Source of the DNA: Aureimonas sp. Leaf427
Lineage (GTDB): Bacteria > Pseudomonadota > Alphaproteobacteria > Rhizobiales > Rhizobiaceae
Direction of reading: 5' to 3'
Assembly: GCF_001425485.1 (NCBI RefSeq)
Contig: NZ_LMQW01000043.1
Location: forward strand, 165,035 to 229,034
Length of the DNA stretch: 64,000 nt
Both the position numbers and the translations under genes were made by a program. A model generated the notes under the pieces. It saw nothing but the letters and a program-made list of their open reading frames with translations. It ran no database searches and had not been told where the DNA came from. Below, piece by piece: positions 1 through 7,906 of the stretch (within the stretch, counting starts at the first letter, position 1; each line of letters opens with the position of its first letter).

Positions 1-321
1 GCCGAGGGTCGCGACAACCTCTTCCTTGTTGATCAGCTCCTGGGCGACCTGCGCGCCCACTTCGTTCTTCGCCTCGTCGTCCCGCTCGATCAGCTCGATC
101 GGCCGGCCGAGCACGCCGCCATTCGCATTGATCTCGGCTGCGGCGATCCGGGCGCCGTCGCGCATCGAGACGCCCATGGCGGAGGAGCCGCCGGTGAAGG
201 GGCCGGACACGCCGATCTTGATCGGGTCCGCCGACTGCGCCTGTGCCGCGCCGGATACGAGACCCGCCAGAACCGAAGCGCCGAGCAGCGCACAAGCAAA
301 CCTGCGCGTGATGGATGTCAT
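1..321 (-). CDS. Branched-chain amino acid ABC transporter substrate-binding protein (partial, N-terminal part)
   Basis: The first 107 codons of a LivJ/LivK-family periplasmic binding protein; the rest lies beyond the left edge of the window. A Sec signal peptide (hydrophobic stretch about residues 7-25, ending Ala-Gln-Ala-Gln) precedes the family's opening 'IKIGVSGPFTGGSSAMG' and 'AAAEINANGGVLGRPIEL'. The start is an ATG behind a GGAGGA ribosome site 7 bases upstream. Such proteins deliver Leu/Ile/Val or related compounds to a LivHMGF transporter, but the ligand cannot be inferred from this fragment and the permease genes are not in view. Confidence 0.88.
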   Translation of the reverse strand, partial: MTSITRRFACALLGASVLAGLVSGAAQAQSADPIKIGVSGPFTGGSSAMGVSMRDGARIAAAEINANGGVLGRPIELIERDDEAKNEVGAQVAQELINKEEVVATLG

Positions 322-642
322 CTTGCTATCCTCCCAGGGCCGCCCTCGAGCCTGTTGTGCGGGGCAGACCGACCGTTCTGGCCCGCTTTTGCGGGCTCGT
401 TGGGTCAAGTGTTGCGGAAGGGTCGGCGCTTGTCCAGTGAAGACAGGGCGGCTCATTCTAAAGAACGATACGCGGTGCGGAGGAGGGGCTTAGGCTAGCG
501 TTCTCAATGGAATGGCGGGGTAGGCCGAGCCTTCGAGGTCTCTATCGGAGTCTCGCGAACGGCACGTCCTTGTGCAAGAAGCGGTTGAAGCGCCTGCTCC
601 CCGCCCCGAACGAAGCGGGGCAGGGATCGGGCGTGTGAGGGC
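322..642. other. Intergenic region upstream of the binding-protein gene
   Basis: About 320 bases between the start of the binding-protein gene and the stop of the aminotransferase gene, both read on the minus strand. It should contain the binding-protein promoter. A short inverted repeat, GCCCCG/CGGGGC with a 7-base loop (603-621), lies just past the aminotransferase stop and may be a weak terminator, but no T-run follows. No convincing small gene was seen. Confidence 0.5.
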
Positions 643-1830
643 TTAGGCGGCCTTGGCGAGGACGGCGGGGCGGGCGCCGTAGCTCGACTGGGCGGCGGCG
701 ACTCCGGAGCCGAGTTCGATCCGGGCTCCGCAATCGACGAGCGCCATCTCCGCCGCGGCCAGGGCGCCGAGCAGCATCACCTCGTTCGTCGCGCCGATAT
801 GGCCGATGCGGAAGACCTTCCCGTTGAGGCGCGCGAGGCCGGAGCCGAAGGACACGCCATAGCGATCGAAGGCGCGGCGCAGAACCGCGACCGCGTCGAC
901 GCCGGGCGGCGTGTAGACCGCCGAGACCGTGTCGGAATGCCATTTCGCCTCCTTCGCCACGAGGTGGAGGCCCCAGGCGGAGACGGCGGCGCGCACGCCG
1001 GAGGCGACGTGACGGTGGCGGGCGAAGACGTTTTCCAGCCCTTCCTCGAAGAGAAGATCGAGCGAGGCGCGAAGGCCGCGCAGAAGGACGGTGGCGGGCG
1101 TATAGGGGAAATAGCCGTCCTTGTTGGCGCGCATCATGTCTTCGAAGGAGAAGAAGCAGCGCGGAAAGGTCGAGGACTTGTGTGCCTCCAGGGCCTTCTC
1201 GCTCATGCAGATGATGGCGAGGCCCGTCGGCAGCATGAAGCCCTTCTGGCTGCCGGACACGATGCCGTCCACGCCCCACTCGTCCATGCGGAAATCGATC
1301 GAAGCGATGGACGAGACGCCATCGATATAGAGGAGGGCGGGGTGGTTCGATGCGTCGAGCGCCCTTCGCATGCCGGCGACGTCGGAGGTCACGCCCGTCG
1401 CCGTCTCGTTGTGCGTGCCGAGCACGGCCTTGATCCGGTGCTCCTTGTCCTTCGCCAGACGATCCGCGAAGATTTCGAGCGGAACGCCTTCGCCCCACTC
1501 GGCCTCGACGATTTCGGTCTCGAAGCCGAGGCGCCGGCACATGTCCGCCCAGAGGGTGGAGAACTGGCCGAAGGTCGAGACGAGCACCTTGTCGCCGGGA
1601 TTGAGCGTGTTCGTCAGCACCGCCTCCCAGCCGCCCGTGCCGGACGAGGGATAGATGAAGGGCTGGCCCGTCTGCGTCTTGAAGACTTTCTTCAGGTCCG
1701 AAAAGAGCGGCAGGGTGAGCTTGGGAAAGTCCGGGGAGCGCATGTCCTCCTGCGGAATGTTCATCGCTCTGCGGACGGCATCCGGGACATTGGTCGGGCC
1801 GGGAATGAAGAGGCCGGGGTGATGGTGCAT
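643..1830 (-). CDS. sgaA: Serine-glyoxylate aminotransferase (class V)
   Basis: A 395-residue class V PLP-dependent aminotransferase that transfers the amino group of serine to glyoxylate, giving hydroxypyruvate and glycine (serine cycle or photorespiratory-type C1/C2 metabolism, cytosol). The opening 'LFIPGPTNVPDAVRRAM', the 'SSGTGGWEA' cofactor-binding loop and 'SGSQKGFMLPTG' with the probable PLP lysine at residue 196 are typical, and the length matches the family. An in-frame start exists further upstream (1944), but the ATG at 1830 follows a GAGGAT ribosome site and matches the usual N-terminus. It stands alone, with about 400 bases upstream for its promoter. A related alanine- or aspartate-glyoxylate specificity cannot be excluded. 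Confidence 0.9.
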   Translation of the reverse strand: MHHHPGLFIPGPTNVPDAVRRAMNIPQEDMRSPDFPKLTLPLFSDLKKVFKTQTGQPFIYPSSGTGGWEAVLTNTLNPGDKVLVSTFGQFSTLWADMCRRLGFETEIVEAEWGEGVPLEIFADRLAKDKEHRIKAVLGTHNETATGVTSDVAGMRRALDASNHPALLYIDGVSSIASIDFRMDEWGVDGIVSGSQKGFMLPTGLAIICMSEKALEAHKSSTFPRCFFSFEDMMRANKDGYFPYTPATVLLRGLRASLDLLFEEGLENVFARHRHVASGVRAAVSAWGLHLVAKEAKWHSDTVSAVYTPPGVDAVAVLRRAFDRYGVSFGSGLARLNGKVFRIGHIGATNEVMLLGALAAAEMALVDCGARIELGSGVAAAQSSYGARPAVLAKAA

Positions 1831-2017
1831 CGCTATCCTCAAGAGATCGCGGCGAACGAAGCGTCGCCTTTGGTGTGTCTTGAAGTCAACGCGACGCCAC
1901 GAAGGGTGCCCGCATGAATGCGGTCCCTCCATCGCGGTGCCCATCGTCGCGAAGGTCTCCCGGCGACGACGGTGCTCCCGGGTGGGGGTCTTGAAAAGTC
2001 AGTTCTTCAGCAGCAAA

Positions 2018-2034
2018 GATAAGAAAATCTTATC
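2018..2034. promoter_or_regulatory. Inverted repeat, candidate operator
   Basis: Two perfect 6-base arms (GATAAG and CTTATC) separated by AAAAT, in an AT-rich patch roughly 190 bases upstream of the serine-glyoxylate aminotransferase start. The regulator is unknown. Confidence 0.3.
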
Positions 2035-2157
2035 GTTGGTTTGGCCAACATGCCGTTTCGACTGTCGCGGGGGGATCGATGTGCCGACGGCACGGGCGCT
2101 CGGCGGCTTTGGTCTCGACGGTAATCCCCGCTTTGAAGGCCGCGTCCGGGCTCATGC

Positions 2158-2186
2158 GAAAGGGCCCCGCACTGCGGAGCCCTTTC
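2158..2186 (-). terminator. Hairpin downstream of RND adaptor gene
   Basis: A 13-base stem with a single mismatched pair and a 3-base loop (arms 2158-2170 and 2174-2186), about 50 bases beyond the stop of the efflux adaptor gene. It fits termination of the minus-strand efflux operon, although the T-run is missing. Confidence 0.5.
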
Positions 2187-2234
2187 CAAGGTTCTGTCGG
2201 GTCGGGGGTCGCCTCAAGGCCCGAGGCGGCTTCG

Positions 2235-3392
2235 CTATTTCAGCGCGAGAGCGGGCTCCAGGGGAGCGACGGGCATTCCGGGACCGATCTTCTGGAGATT
2301 GCCGACGATGATGCGGTCCTGTTCCGAAACGCCGGCCACGGCGACGAGATCGCCCTCGGTCTGGCCGAGCGTGACGAGCTTCTGCTCCACCTTGTTCTCC
2401 TTCCCGACGATATAGACGTACTTGCCGAGCTGGCTGGAGCCGATCGCGATGTTCGGCACCATCAGGACGTCGTCGTCGTCGCGCAGCTTGAGCCCGGCGC
2501 TGACATACTGGCCGGGAAGAAGCAGGTCGTCGTCGTTTCGGATCGAGGCTCTCGCCGTGATCGTGCCCGACTGCGGATCGACCATGTTGTCGATGAAGGT
2601 CAGCTCGCCCTTGTGCCGGATGCTCTCCACGCCGGGCACCGTGACGTCGACCGAGACGGGGCCCTTGCCGCGGGCCTCGATGATCTCCTTCAGGTCGCGC
2701 TCGCTCGGATTGAAGGTCACGTAGATCGGGTTCAGCTGAACCAGCGTGTTCAAGGTGGCGCCGCCGGCGCTGATCAGCGTGCCGACCGGGGCGCGGTCGC
2801 GGCCGATCCGGCCCGCGAAGGGCGCGCGGATCTCGGTGTAGCTGAGGTTCAGCTCGGCCGAGCGGACGGCGGCCTCGCTGACGGCGAGACCCGACTCGGC
2901 CTGGAGGCGCGTGCTGGAGCGCTGGTCGAACGTGTCCTTGGCCAGTGAGCCGCTCTGGACGAGCGAAGACGAGCGGTTCGCCGTCGCGCGGGCATAGTCG
3001 AGGGCGGCGGAGTCGCGGGCCGCGACCGCGCGGGCCTGCTCCAGCGCCACTTCGTAGTCGCGCGAGTCCAGGCGGTAGAGGAGGTCGCCCTCCGCCACGT
3101 TCGCGCCGTCCGGGAAGAGCTGGGCGGCGACGAAGCCGGAGACCTTGGCCTGGAGGCCGACCGACCGGATGGCCTCCGTCCTCGCGGAATAGGTGAGGAG
3201 AACCGGCAGCGTCTTCTTGACGACGGCGGCGGTCGGAACCGGCATGGGCGGCGGAGCGCCCGCTGCGGGCGCGGGCGCCTGTTCCTCCGCTGCGAAGGTC
3301 TGGAGGGCGGCGCGGTTGCGCCAGGCCATGTCGGCGCCGACGGCCAGAGCGAGCACGGCGGCCGATATCAGGGTGAACTTGATCAGTTTCAT
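2235..3392 (-). CDS. RND efflux periplasmic adaptor (membrane fusion protein)
   Basis: A 385-residue HlyD/AcrA-type adaptor that bridges an inner-membrane RND pump and an outer-membrane channel. An N-terminal hydrophobic anchor (about residues 5-22) is followed by a Pro/Ala-rich linker, a biotinyl-lipoyl-like segment ('VSGFVAAQLFPDGANVAEGD'), an alpha-hairpin (about 115-170) and beta-barrel and membrane-proximal domains ('PFAGRIGRDRAPVGTLI'). The ATG at 3392 was chosen over a distant upstream in-frame start because it opens the membrane anchor. It lies 16 bases after the permease stop, so the two are one operon. No outer-membrane TolC-type gene is present in the window. Confidence 0.92.
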   Translation of the reverse strand: MKLIKFTLISAAVLALAVGADMAWRNRAALQTFAAEEQAPAPAAGAPPPMPVPTAAVVKKTLPVLLTYSARTEAIRSVGLQAKVSGFVAAQLFPDGANVAEGDLLYRLDSRDYEVALEQARAVAARDSAALDYARATANRSSSLVQSGSLAKDTFDQRSSTRLQAESGLAVSEAAVRSAELNLSYTEIRAPFAGRIGRDRAPVGTLISAGGATLNTLVQLNPIYVTFNPSERDLKEIIEARGKGPVSVDVTVPGVESIRHKGELTFIDNMVDPQSGTITARASIRNDDDLLLPGQYVSAGLKLRDDDDVLMVPNIAIGSSQLGKYVYIVGKENKVEQKLVTLGQTEGDLVAVAGVSEQDRIIVGNLQKIGPGMPVAPLEPALALK

Positions 3393-3408
3393 GAAACGGA
3401 CTCCAGCT

Positions 3409-6400
3409 TCATTCTGCCGGGAGGGGATGGGCGGCGTCGGGCGAGCCGGACGGGGCGTGGTCGCCCGTCGGCTCCTTGCGCTCGCGCCACTCTTCAATGA
3501 TCGCATAGAAGACGGGCACGAAAAGGAGGGTGAGGATCGTCGCGGCGAGCATGCCGCCGAAGACGGTCGTGCCGATCGACTGCCGGCTCGCCGCGCCCGC
3601 GCCCGTCGCCCGCATCAGCGGCACGACGCCGAGGATGAAGGCGAAGGCGGTCATCAGGATCGGGCGCAGGCGAAGCCGCGCGGCATCCTTGGCGGCCTCG
3701 ACGATGCTCAAGCCCTCCATACGCCGCCGCTTGGCGAATTCCACGATCAGGATCGCGTTCTTGGCGGCGAGGCCGATCAGCATGACGAAGCCGATCTGGG
3801 AATAGACGTCGATCTGCAAACCTCGCACCTGCAGCGCCAGGACCGCGCCGAAGAGGGCGAGCGGCACGGCGAGCAGCACCATGAACGGCATGGACCAGCT
3901 CTCGTACTGCGCGGCGAGGATCAGGAACACGAAGACGATGGCGAGGCCGAAGATGATGCTGGCGAGCGAGCCGGCCTTCAGCTCCTGGAAGGTGATGCCG
4001 GTCCATTCGAAGGCGAAGTCGCGGGGCAGCGCCACCGCCGCCGCCCGCTCCATGGCCGCCACGGCATCGGAGGTCGAGAAGCCGGCGGCCGGGCCGCCAT
4101 TGATGAGGGCGGAGGCATAGTTGTTGTAGTGCGGCACGGTTTCCGGCCCGACGATGGGCTTCAATGTGCCCAGCGTGGAGAGAGGGACCATGACCCCGGC
4201 CGCGTTGCGGACGTAGAGCCGGGACAGGTCGGAGGCGGTCGCCCGCGCGGCCTCCTCCGCCTGCAGCGTCACGCGGAACGTGCGGCCGAAGAGGTTGAAG
4301 TCGTTCACGTAGAGCGAGCCGAAGAAGATCTGCAGCGTGTTGAACACGTCGGGCAGGTCGAGCCCCAGAAGCTTGGTCTTGTTGCGGTCGAGGTCGAAGT
4401 CGAACTGCGGCGTCGAGGTCGAGAAGGACGAGAAGAGCTGGTAGGGATTGAGCTCCGGCTGCTTGCGCGCCTCCGCGATGACGGCCTGGACCGCCTCGTT
4501 GAGCGCCACGCTGCCGCGGCCGGCGAGGTCCTCGACCTGGAACTCGAAGCCGCCGGTCGCGCCGAGGCCCGGGATCGAGGGCGGATCGAAGGACAGGGCG
4601 AAGGCTTCGGGAATCTGCATCAGCTTGCCGCGAACCTCCTCGACGATCTTCGAGGCGTTCTGCTCGGGCCCGCGCTCGTCCCAGGGCTTCAGGATCGCGA
4701 ACTCAACGGCGGAGTTGGACTGCGCCGCATTGGTCAGGAAGTTCAGGCCGCTGATGGAGCCGACGATCTCGACGCCCGGCGTCTCTTCCAGAAGCTCGCG
4801 CACCTTGGCCGCGACCGTATCGGTGCGCTCCAGCGAGGCGCCGTCGGGAAGCTGGATCACGACGAAGAAGTAGCCCTGGTCCTCGACCGGCAGGAAGGTC
4901 GAGGGGAGCTTCTGCCAGATGTTGAAGGTCGCGACCATCGTCAGCACGAAGGCGATCAGCACCGCGATCCGCCAGCGGATGAGGACGCCGACGAGATTGG
5001 CATAGGCGTGGGACAGCCATTCGAAGGCCGCGTTGAACCAGCGGAACGCGAAGAAGCGGACGGCTGGCCGATGCGTCAGGAAGGCGGCGCTGAGCGCGGG
5101 GCTCAGCGTCAGCGAGTTGAAGGCGGAAATGCCGACCGAGATCGCGACCGTCAGGGCGAACTGGTTGTAGAGGCTGCCGGCGACGCCGGGAATGAAGGCA
5201 ACGGGAATGAACACGGCCATGAGGACGGCCGTCGTCGCGATGATCGGTCCCGTCACTTCCTTCATGGCGCGGCGCGTCGCTTCCAGCGGCGGATGACCGT
5301 CCTCCAGCTGCCGCTCGACATTCTCGACGACGACGATCGCATCGTCGACCACGAGGCCGATGGCGAGCACCATGCCGAGCAGGCTCAGCATGTTCAAAGA
5401 GAAGCCCAGCATCTCCATGACGACGAGCGTCGCGACCAGCGAGACCGGAATGGCGATGATCGGGATCAGCGTCGTGCGCCAGCTCTGCAGGAAGACGAAG
5501 ACGACGAGGACGACGAGGAACAGGGCCTCGCCGAGCGTCACGACCACGTCGTGCATGGCGGCGGAGACGAAGCGGGTCGTGTCGTAGTGCATCGCGTAGG
5601 CGATGCCCTTCGGGAACCGCTGCGACAGCTCGTCCATCTTCGCCTTGACGTTCTTCTGAAGGTCGAGCGCGTTGGAGCCGGGCATCTGGAACACGGCGAG
5701 GACGACGGTCGGGTCCGTTCCGAAGAAGGCGGTCGAGGCATATTGCAGCGAGCCCAGCTCGATGCGCGCGACGTCGCGAAGGCGCACCGCAGACCCGGTC
5801 TCGGGATTGGCGCGCACGATGATCTGGCCGAACTCGGCGGGGTCGCTGAGGCGGCCGACCGCATTGACCTGCATCTCGAAGGGCGTGCCGGCGGGGGCGG
5901 GCGACTGGCCGATCTTGCCGGCCGCCACCTGGACGTTCTGCTCGGCCACGGCCCGGCTGACGTCGACGGCGGTGACGTCGAGATTGGCCATGCGATCGGG
6001 GTCGAGCCAGATGCGCATCGAGTAGCGCCGCTCGCCGAAGATCTGCACGTCGCCGACGCCGGGAACGCGCTTCAGCGGATCGGCGACCTGAAGGAAGGCG
6101 TAGTTGGAGAGCGCCACGGGATCGAGCGACCCGTCGGGGGAGACGAGATTGACGATGAGCGCGAAGTTCGGATTCTGCTTCTTGACCGTCACGCCGCCCT
6201 GATTGACGATTCCGGGAAGGGCGGAGGAGGCCTGGGAGACGCGGTTCTGCACGTCGACGGCCGCGATATCGATGTCGTAGCCGATGTCGAACGTGACCGT
6301 GATCGTCGCCGAGCCGTCGTTCGAGCTGGTCGAGGACATGTAGGTCATGCCCTGCACGCCGTTGATCTGCTGCTCCAGCGGGGTCGTCACCGTGTCGGCG

Positions 6401-6570
6401 ACGACCTGCGCGCTCGCGCCGGGATACTGCGCCGATACGACGACCTGCGGCGGCGTGATGTCGGGAAACTGCGAGACAGGCAGCAGGAAATAGCAGATGG
6501 CGCCCGCCAGAACCATGACGATGGCGATGGCGGACGCGAAGATCGGCCGGCGTGTGAAGAAGTCTACCAT
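3409..6570 (-). CDS. RND multidrug efflux permease (HAE1/AcrB type)
   Basis: A 1053-residue proton-driven inner-membrane exporter of the hydrophobe/amphiphile efflux family. Size and N-terminus ('MVDFFTRRPIFASAIAI') match AcrB/MexB homologues. Proton-relay residues are visible: the Asp-Asp pair at 409-410 in 'GLVVDDAIVVVENVER' and the TM10 Lys in 'GLAAKNAILIVEFAK'. Twelve membrane segments and two large periplasmic loops are expected for the family. Unusually, the permease gene precedes the adaptor gene in the transcript. A divergent TetR gene about 450 bases away is the likely local repressor. Substrates cannot be told from sequence. Confidence 0.95.
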   Translation of the reverse strand: MVDFFTRRPIFASAIAIVMVLAGAICYFLLPVSQFPDITPPQVVVSAQYPGASAQVVADTVTTPLEQQINGVQGMTYMSSTSSNDGSATITVTFDIGYDIDIAAVDVQNRVSQASSALPGIVNQGGVTVKKQNPNFALIVNLVSPDGSLDPVALSNYAFLQVADPLKRVPGVGDVQIFGERRYSMRIWLDPDRMANLDVTAVDVSRAVAEQNVQVAAGKIGQSPAPAGTPFEMQVNAVGRLSDPAEFGQIIVRANPETGSAVRLRDVARIELGSLQYASTAFFGTDPTVVLAVFQMPGSNALDLQKNVKAKMDELSQRFPKGIAYAMHYDTTRFVSAAMHDVVVTLGEALFLVVLVVFVFLQSWRTTLIPIIAIPVSLVATLVVMEMLGFSLNMLSLLGMVLAIGLVVDDAIVVVENVERQLEDGHPPLEATRRAMKEVTGPIIATTAVLMAVFIPVAFIPGVAGSLYNQFALTVAISVGISAFNSLTLSPALSAAFLTHRPAVRFFAFRWFNAAFEWLSHAYANLVGVLIRWRIAVLIAFVLTMVATFNIWQKLPSTFLPVEDQGYFFVVIQLPDGASLERTDTVAAKVRELLEETPGVEIVGSISGLNFLTNAAQSNSAVEFAILKPWDERGPEQNASKIVEEVRGKLMQIPEAFALSFDPPSIPGLGATGGFEFQVEDLAGRGSVALNEAVQAVIAEARKQPELNPYQLFSSFSTSTPQFDFDLDRNKTKLLGLDLPDVFNTLQIFFGSLYVNDFNLFGRTFRVTLQAEEAARATASDLSRLYVRNAAGVMVPLSTLGTLKPIVGPETVPHYNNYASALINGGPAAGFSTSDAVAAMERAAAVALPRDFAFEWTGITFQELKAGSLASIIFGLAIVFVFLILAAQYESWSMPFMVLLAVPLALFGAVLALQVRGLQIDVYSQIGFVMLIGLAAKNAILIVEFAKRRRMEGLSIVEAAKDAARLRLRPILMTAFAFILGVVPLMRATGAGAASRQSIGTTVFGGMLAATILTLLFVPVFYAIIEEWRERKEPTGDHAPSGSPDAAHPLPAE

Positions 6571-6616
6571 GTCAGTCCGATCGATCTAAAATCGCGGCAC
6601 GAGACCCGTGCGGCTT

Positions 6617-6847
6617 TCAGCCTTGGCCCTGTTTGCGGTGCACCGTAACGGTGACGGCATGCGGAGCGCCGAGGCCACGCGAGGGGCGCAAAGCGAAGGG
6701 CTCGTTGGCGGCCCAGGCGGAGGCCTGCTGCCGCAGTTTCGAGCGCAGACGATCCACATTGACCCGATCCGCCTTCATCAGGGCATGAATGGTCGGGTCC
6801 GCCATGATCTCGTCGATCGTGGGTTCGGTGCGAGCACATTCGGACAT
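6617..6847 (-). CDS. Small conserved hypothetical protein
   Basis: A 76-residue cytosolic protein. The start was placed at the ATG at 6847 because AAGGAG lies 8 bases upstream; longer in-frame starts (up to 6913) lack this. The N-terminal half, 'PTIDEIMADPTIHALMKADR' followed by a helix with Leu/Arg spacing, resembles small proteins often found in Rhizobiales; the C-terminus is basic. The stop lies 46 bases before the RND permease start, so it probably heads that transcript and may share its control by the divergent TetR protein. Function unknown. Confidence 0.6.
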   Translation of the reverse strand: MSECARTEPTIDEIMADPTIHALMKADRVNVDRLRSKLRQQASAWAANEPFALRPSRGLGAPHAVTVTVHRKQGQG

Positions 6848-6938
6848 GGTGTCAACTCCTTGTGTCTGCATCTTCATCCCACCCGTCTTTTCAGGGGGCG
6901 CTGCCAGGACCATCTACCTTGCAGCTCACTGAGGAGGG

Positions 6939-6980
6939 TGTTACTAGTCAGTACCAGTTATGGGTGACAGATCGGTAACA
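6939..6980. promoter_or_regulatory. Divergent tetR/efflux intergenic region with inverted repeats
   Basis: Between the small-protein/RND operon and tetR. TGTTAC (6939-6944) and GTAACA (6975-6980) form an inverted pair, and inside it TACT-agtc-AGTA (6942-6953) is a shorter palindrome with repeated AGT/CAGT units. It is the most AT-rich part of the gap and the natural place for a TetR operator overlapping both promoters. The assignment rests on position and symmetry only. Confidence 0.4.
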
Positions 6981-7020
6981 TCTCGTCAAGTGGCGGATGA
7001 AATGGAGTTCGTAGGGTTCT

Positions 7021-7611
7021 ATGACCGACATCACTTCAGGCATCGGACGCCCGAGAGACCGCATTCTGGGCACCGCCCGCTCGCTGTTCCGCCGATGCGG
7101 AATCCGGGGGACCGGCGTCGACGCCATCGCCGAGACGGCGGGCACGAACAAGATGACGCTCTATCGCCACTTCCAGTCGAAGGACGCGCTCATCGTCGCC
7201 TGCCTGCAGCAGGCGACCATCGATGCCGACGTGTTCTGGCAGAAGCTGGAGGAGATGGCCCCCGGCGATCCGGCGGGGCAGCTCGACGCCTGGGTCGCCT
7301 GCGTGGAAGAGAACCTGCACGACAACCGGGGCTGCGACGTCTCCAACGCGGCGGTCGAGCTTCCCGAGGCCTGCGACACCGTTCGCCAGACGATTTCCGA
7401 TTTCAAGAAGGATCAGCGCCTGCGCCTGATCCAGCTCTGCCGCGATGCCGGCGCCGTGGAGGCCGAGGAACTGGCCGACACGCTGGCGCTTCTCGTGGAG
7501 GGCGCGCGCATCAGCAAGCAGACGATGGGCGAGACGGGACCGAGCGGAAGCTTCGGCCGCTGCGCCAAGGTCGCGGTCGCCTCCTTCCTTCGACACGGCG
7601 CCGCCGCCTGA
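7021..7611 (+). CDS. TetR-family transcriptional regulator
   Basis: A 196-residue TetR/AcrR-type regulator. The N-terminal helix-turn-helix (about residues 12-58, 'ILGTARSLFRRCGIRGTGVD' to 'MTLYRHFQSKDAL') is typical, and the rest is an all-helical ligand/dimer domain with a Cys pair in 'CDVSN' and 'CDTV'. It is divergent from the RND efflux operon, the classic arrangement of a local repressor released by a pump substrate. The gap between them contains candidate operator symmetry. Repression of the pump is inference from gene order. Confidence 0.88.
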   Translation: MTDITSGIGRPRDRILGTARSLFRRCGIRGTGVDAIAETAGTNKMTLYRHFQSKDALIVACLQQATIDADVFWQKLEEMAPGDPAGQLDAWVACVEENLHDNRGCDVSNAAVELPEACDTVRQTISDFKKDQRLRLIQLCRDAGAVEAEELADTLALLVEGARISKQTMGETGPSGSFGRCAKVAVASFLRHGAAA

Positions 7612-7679
7612 TCCGGGACCGGCCTACTCGGCTTGGAGGACACTTGGCGCGGAAACGCGCCTTCGACCGGGCCTTTATG

Positions 7680-7707
7680 TTGACGAACACCATCAAGTTT
7701 TTATACG
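7680..7707 (+). promoter_or_regulatory. Sigma-70-like promoter of the iron ABC operon
   Basis: TTGACG (7680-7685), a 16-base spacer and TATACG (7702-7707) form a good -35/-10 pair. Transcription would begin near 7714, leaving a leader of about 190 bases before the binding-protein ATG. No cobalamin riboswitch core, Fur/Irr palindrome or terminator hairpin was recognised in the leader. Confidence 0.5.
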
Positions 7708-7906
7708 GCTGACGGGGGCGGCGATCGGTTGCTCGCCGACAGAGTGAGCCTGCCATGTTCCGCGACCATCGCGCCGTCTCACGGGGCCCGTCCGAAGCGA
7801 CCTGCGCTGCATCGATATCGGGATCGGTCGGCTTTTGGCGCTTCGCATCATCGGATGCGGCAATGCCGTCGGGCAGGGCGACCTTCGGGCTCGGCCGGGC
7901 AGGACG

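Larger units (their letters stand above)
1831..2234. promoter_or_regulatory. Intergenic region: aminotransferase promoter side and efflux-operon terminator side
   Basis: About 400 bases without a gene. It holds an AT-rich island (about 1990-2045) with the palindrome GATAAG-AAAAT-CTTATC at 2018-2034, a plausible operator for the aminotransferase gene. Nearer the efflux adaptor is a strong hairpin at 2158-2186. Nothing else recognisable was seen. Confidence 0.5.

Noticed and set aside
26-493. A plus-strand frame over the left edge
   Set aside because: Opposite the clear binding-protein start and signal peptide; Ser/Pro/Arg-rich shadow.
3193-6648. A 1151-codon plus-strand frame opposite the RND permease
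   Set aside because: Mirror frame of AcrB-type coding sequence; composition (Asp/His/Arg/Glu/Gly) is that of antisense translation.
7714-7906. Possible cobalamin or iron riboswitch in the leader of the iron ABC operon
   Set aside because: The leader is long enough, but the conserved B12-box and other core segments are absent, and no terminator or sequestering hairpin could be drawn.
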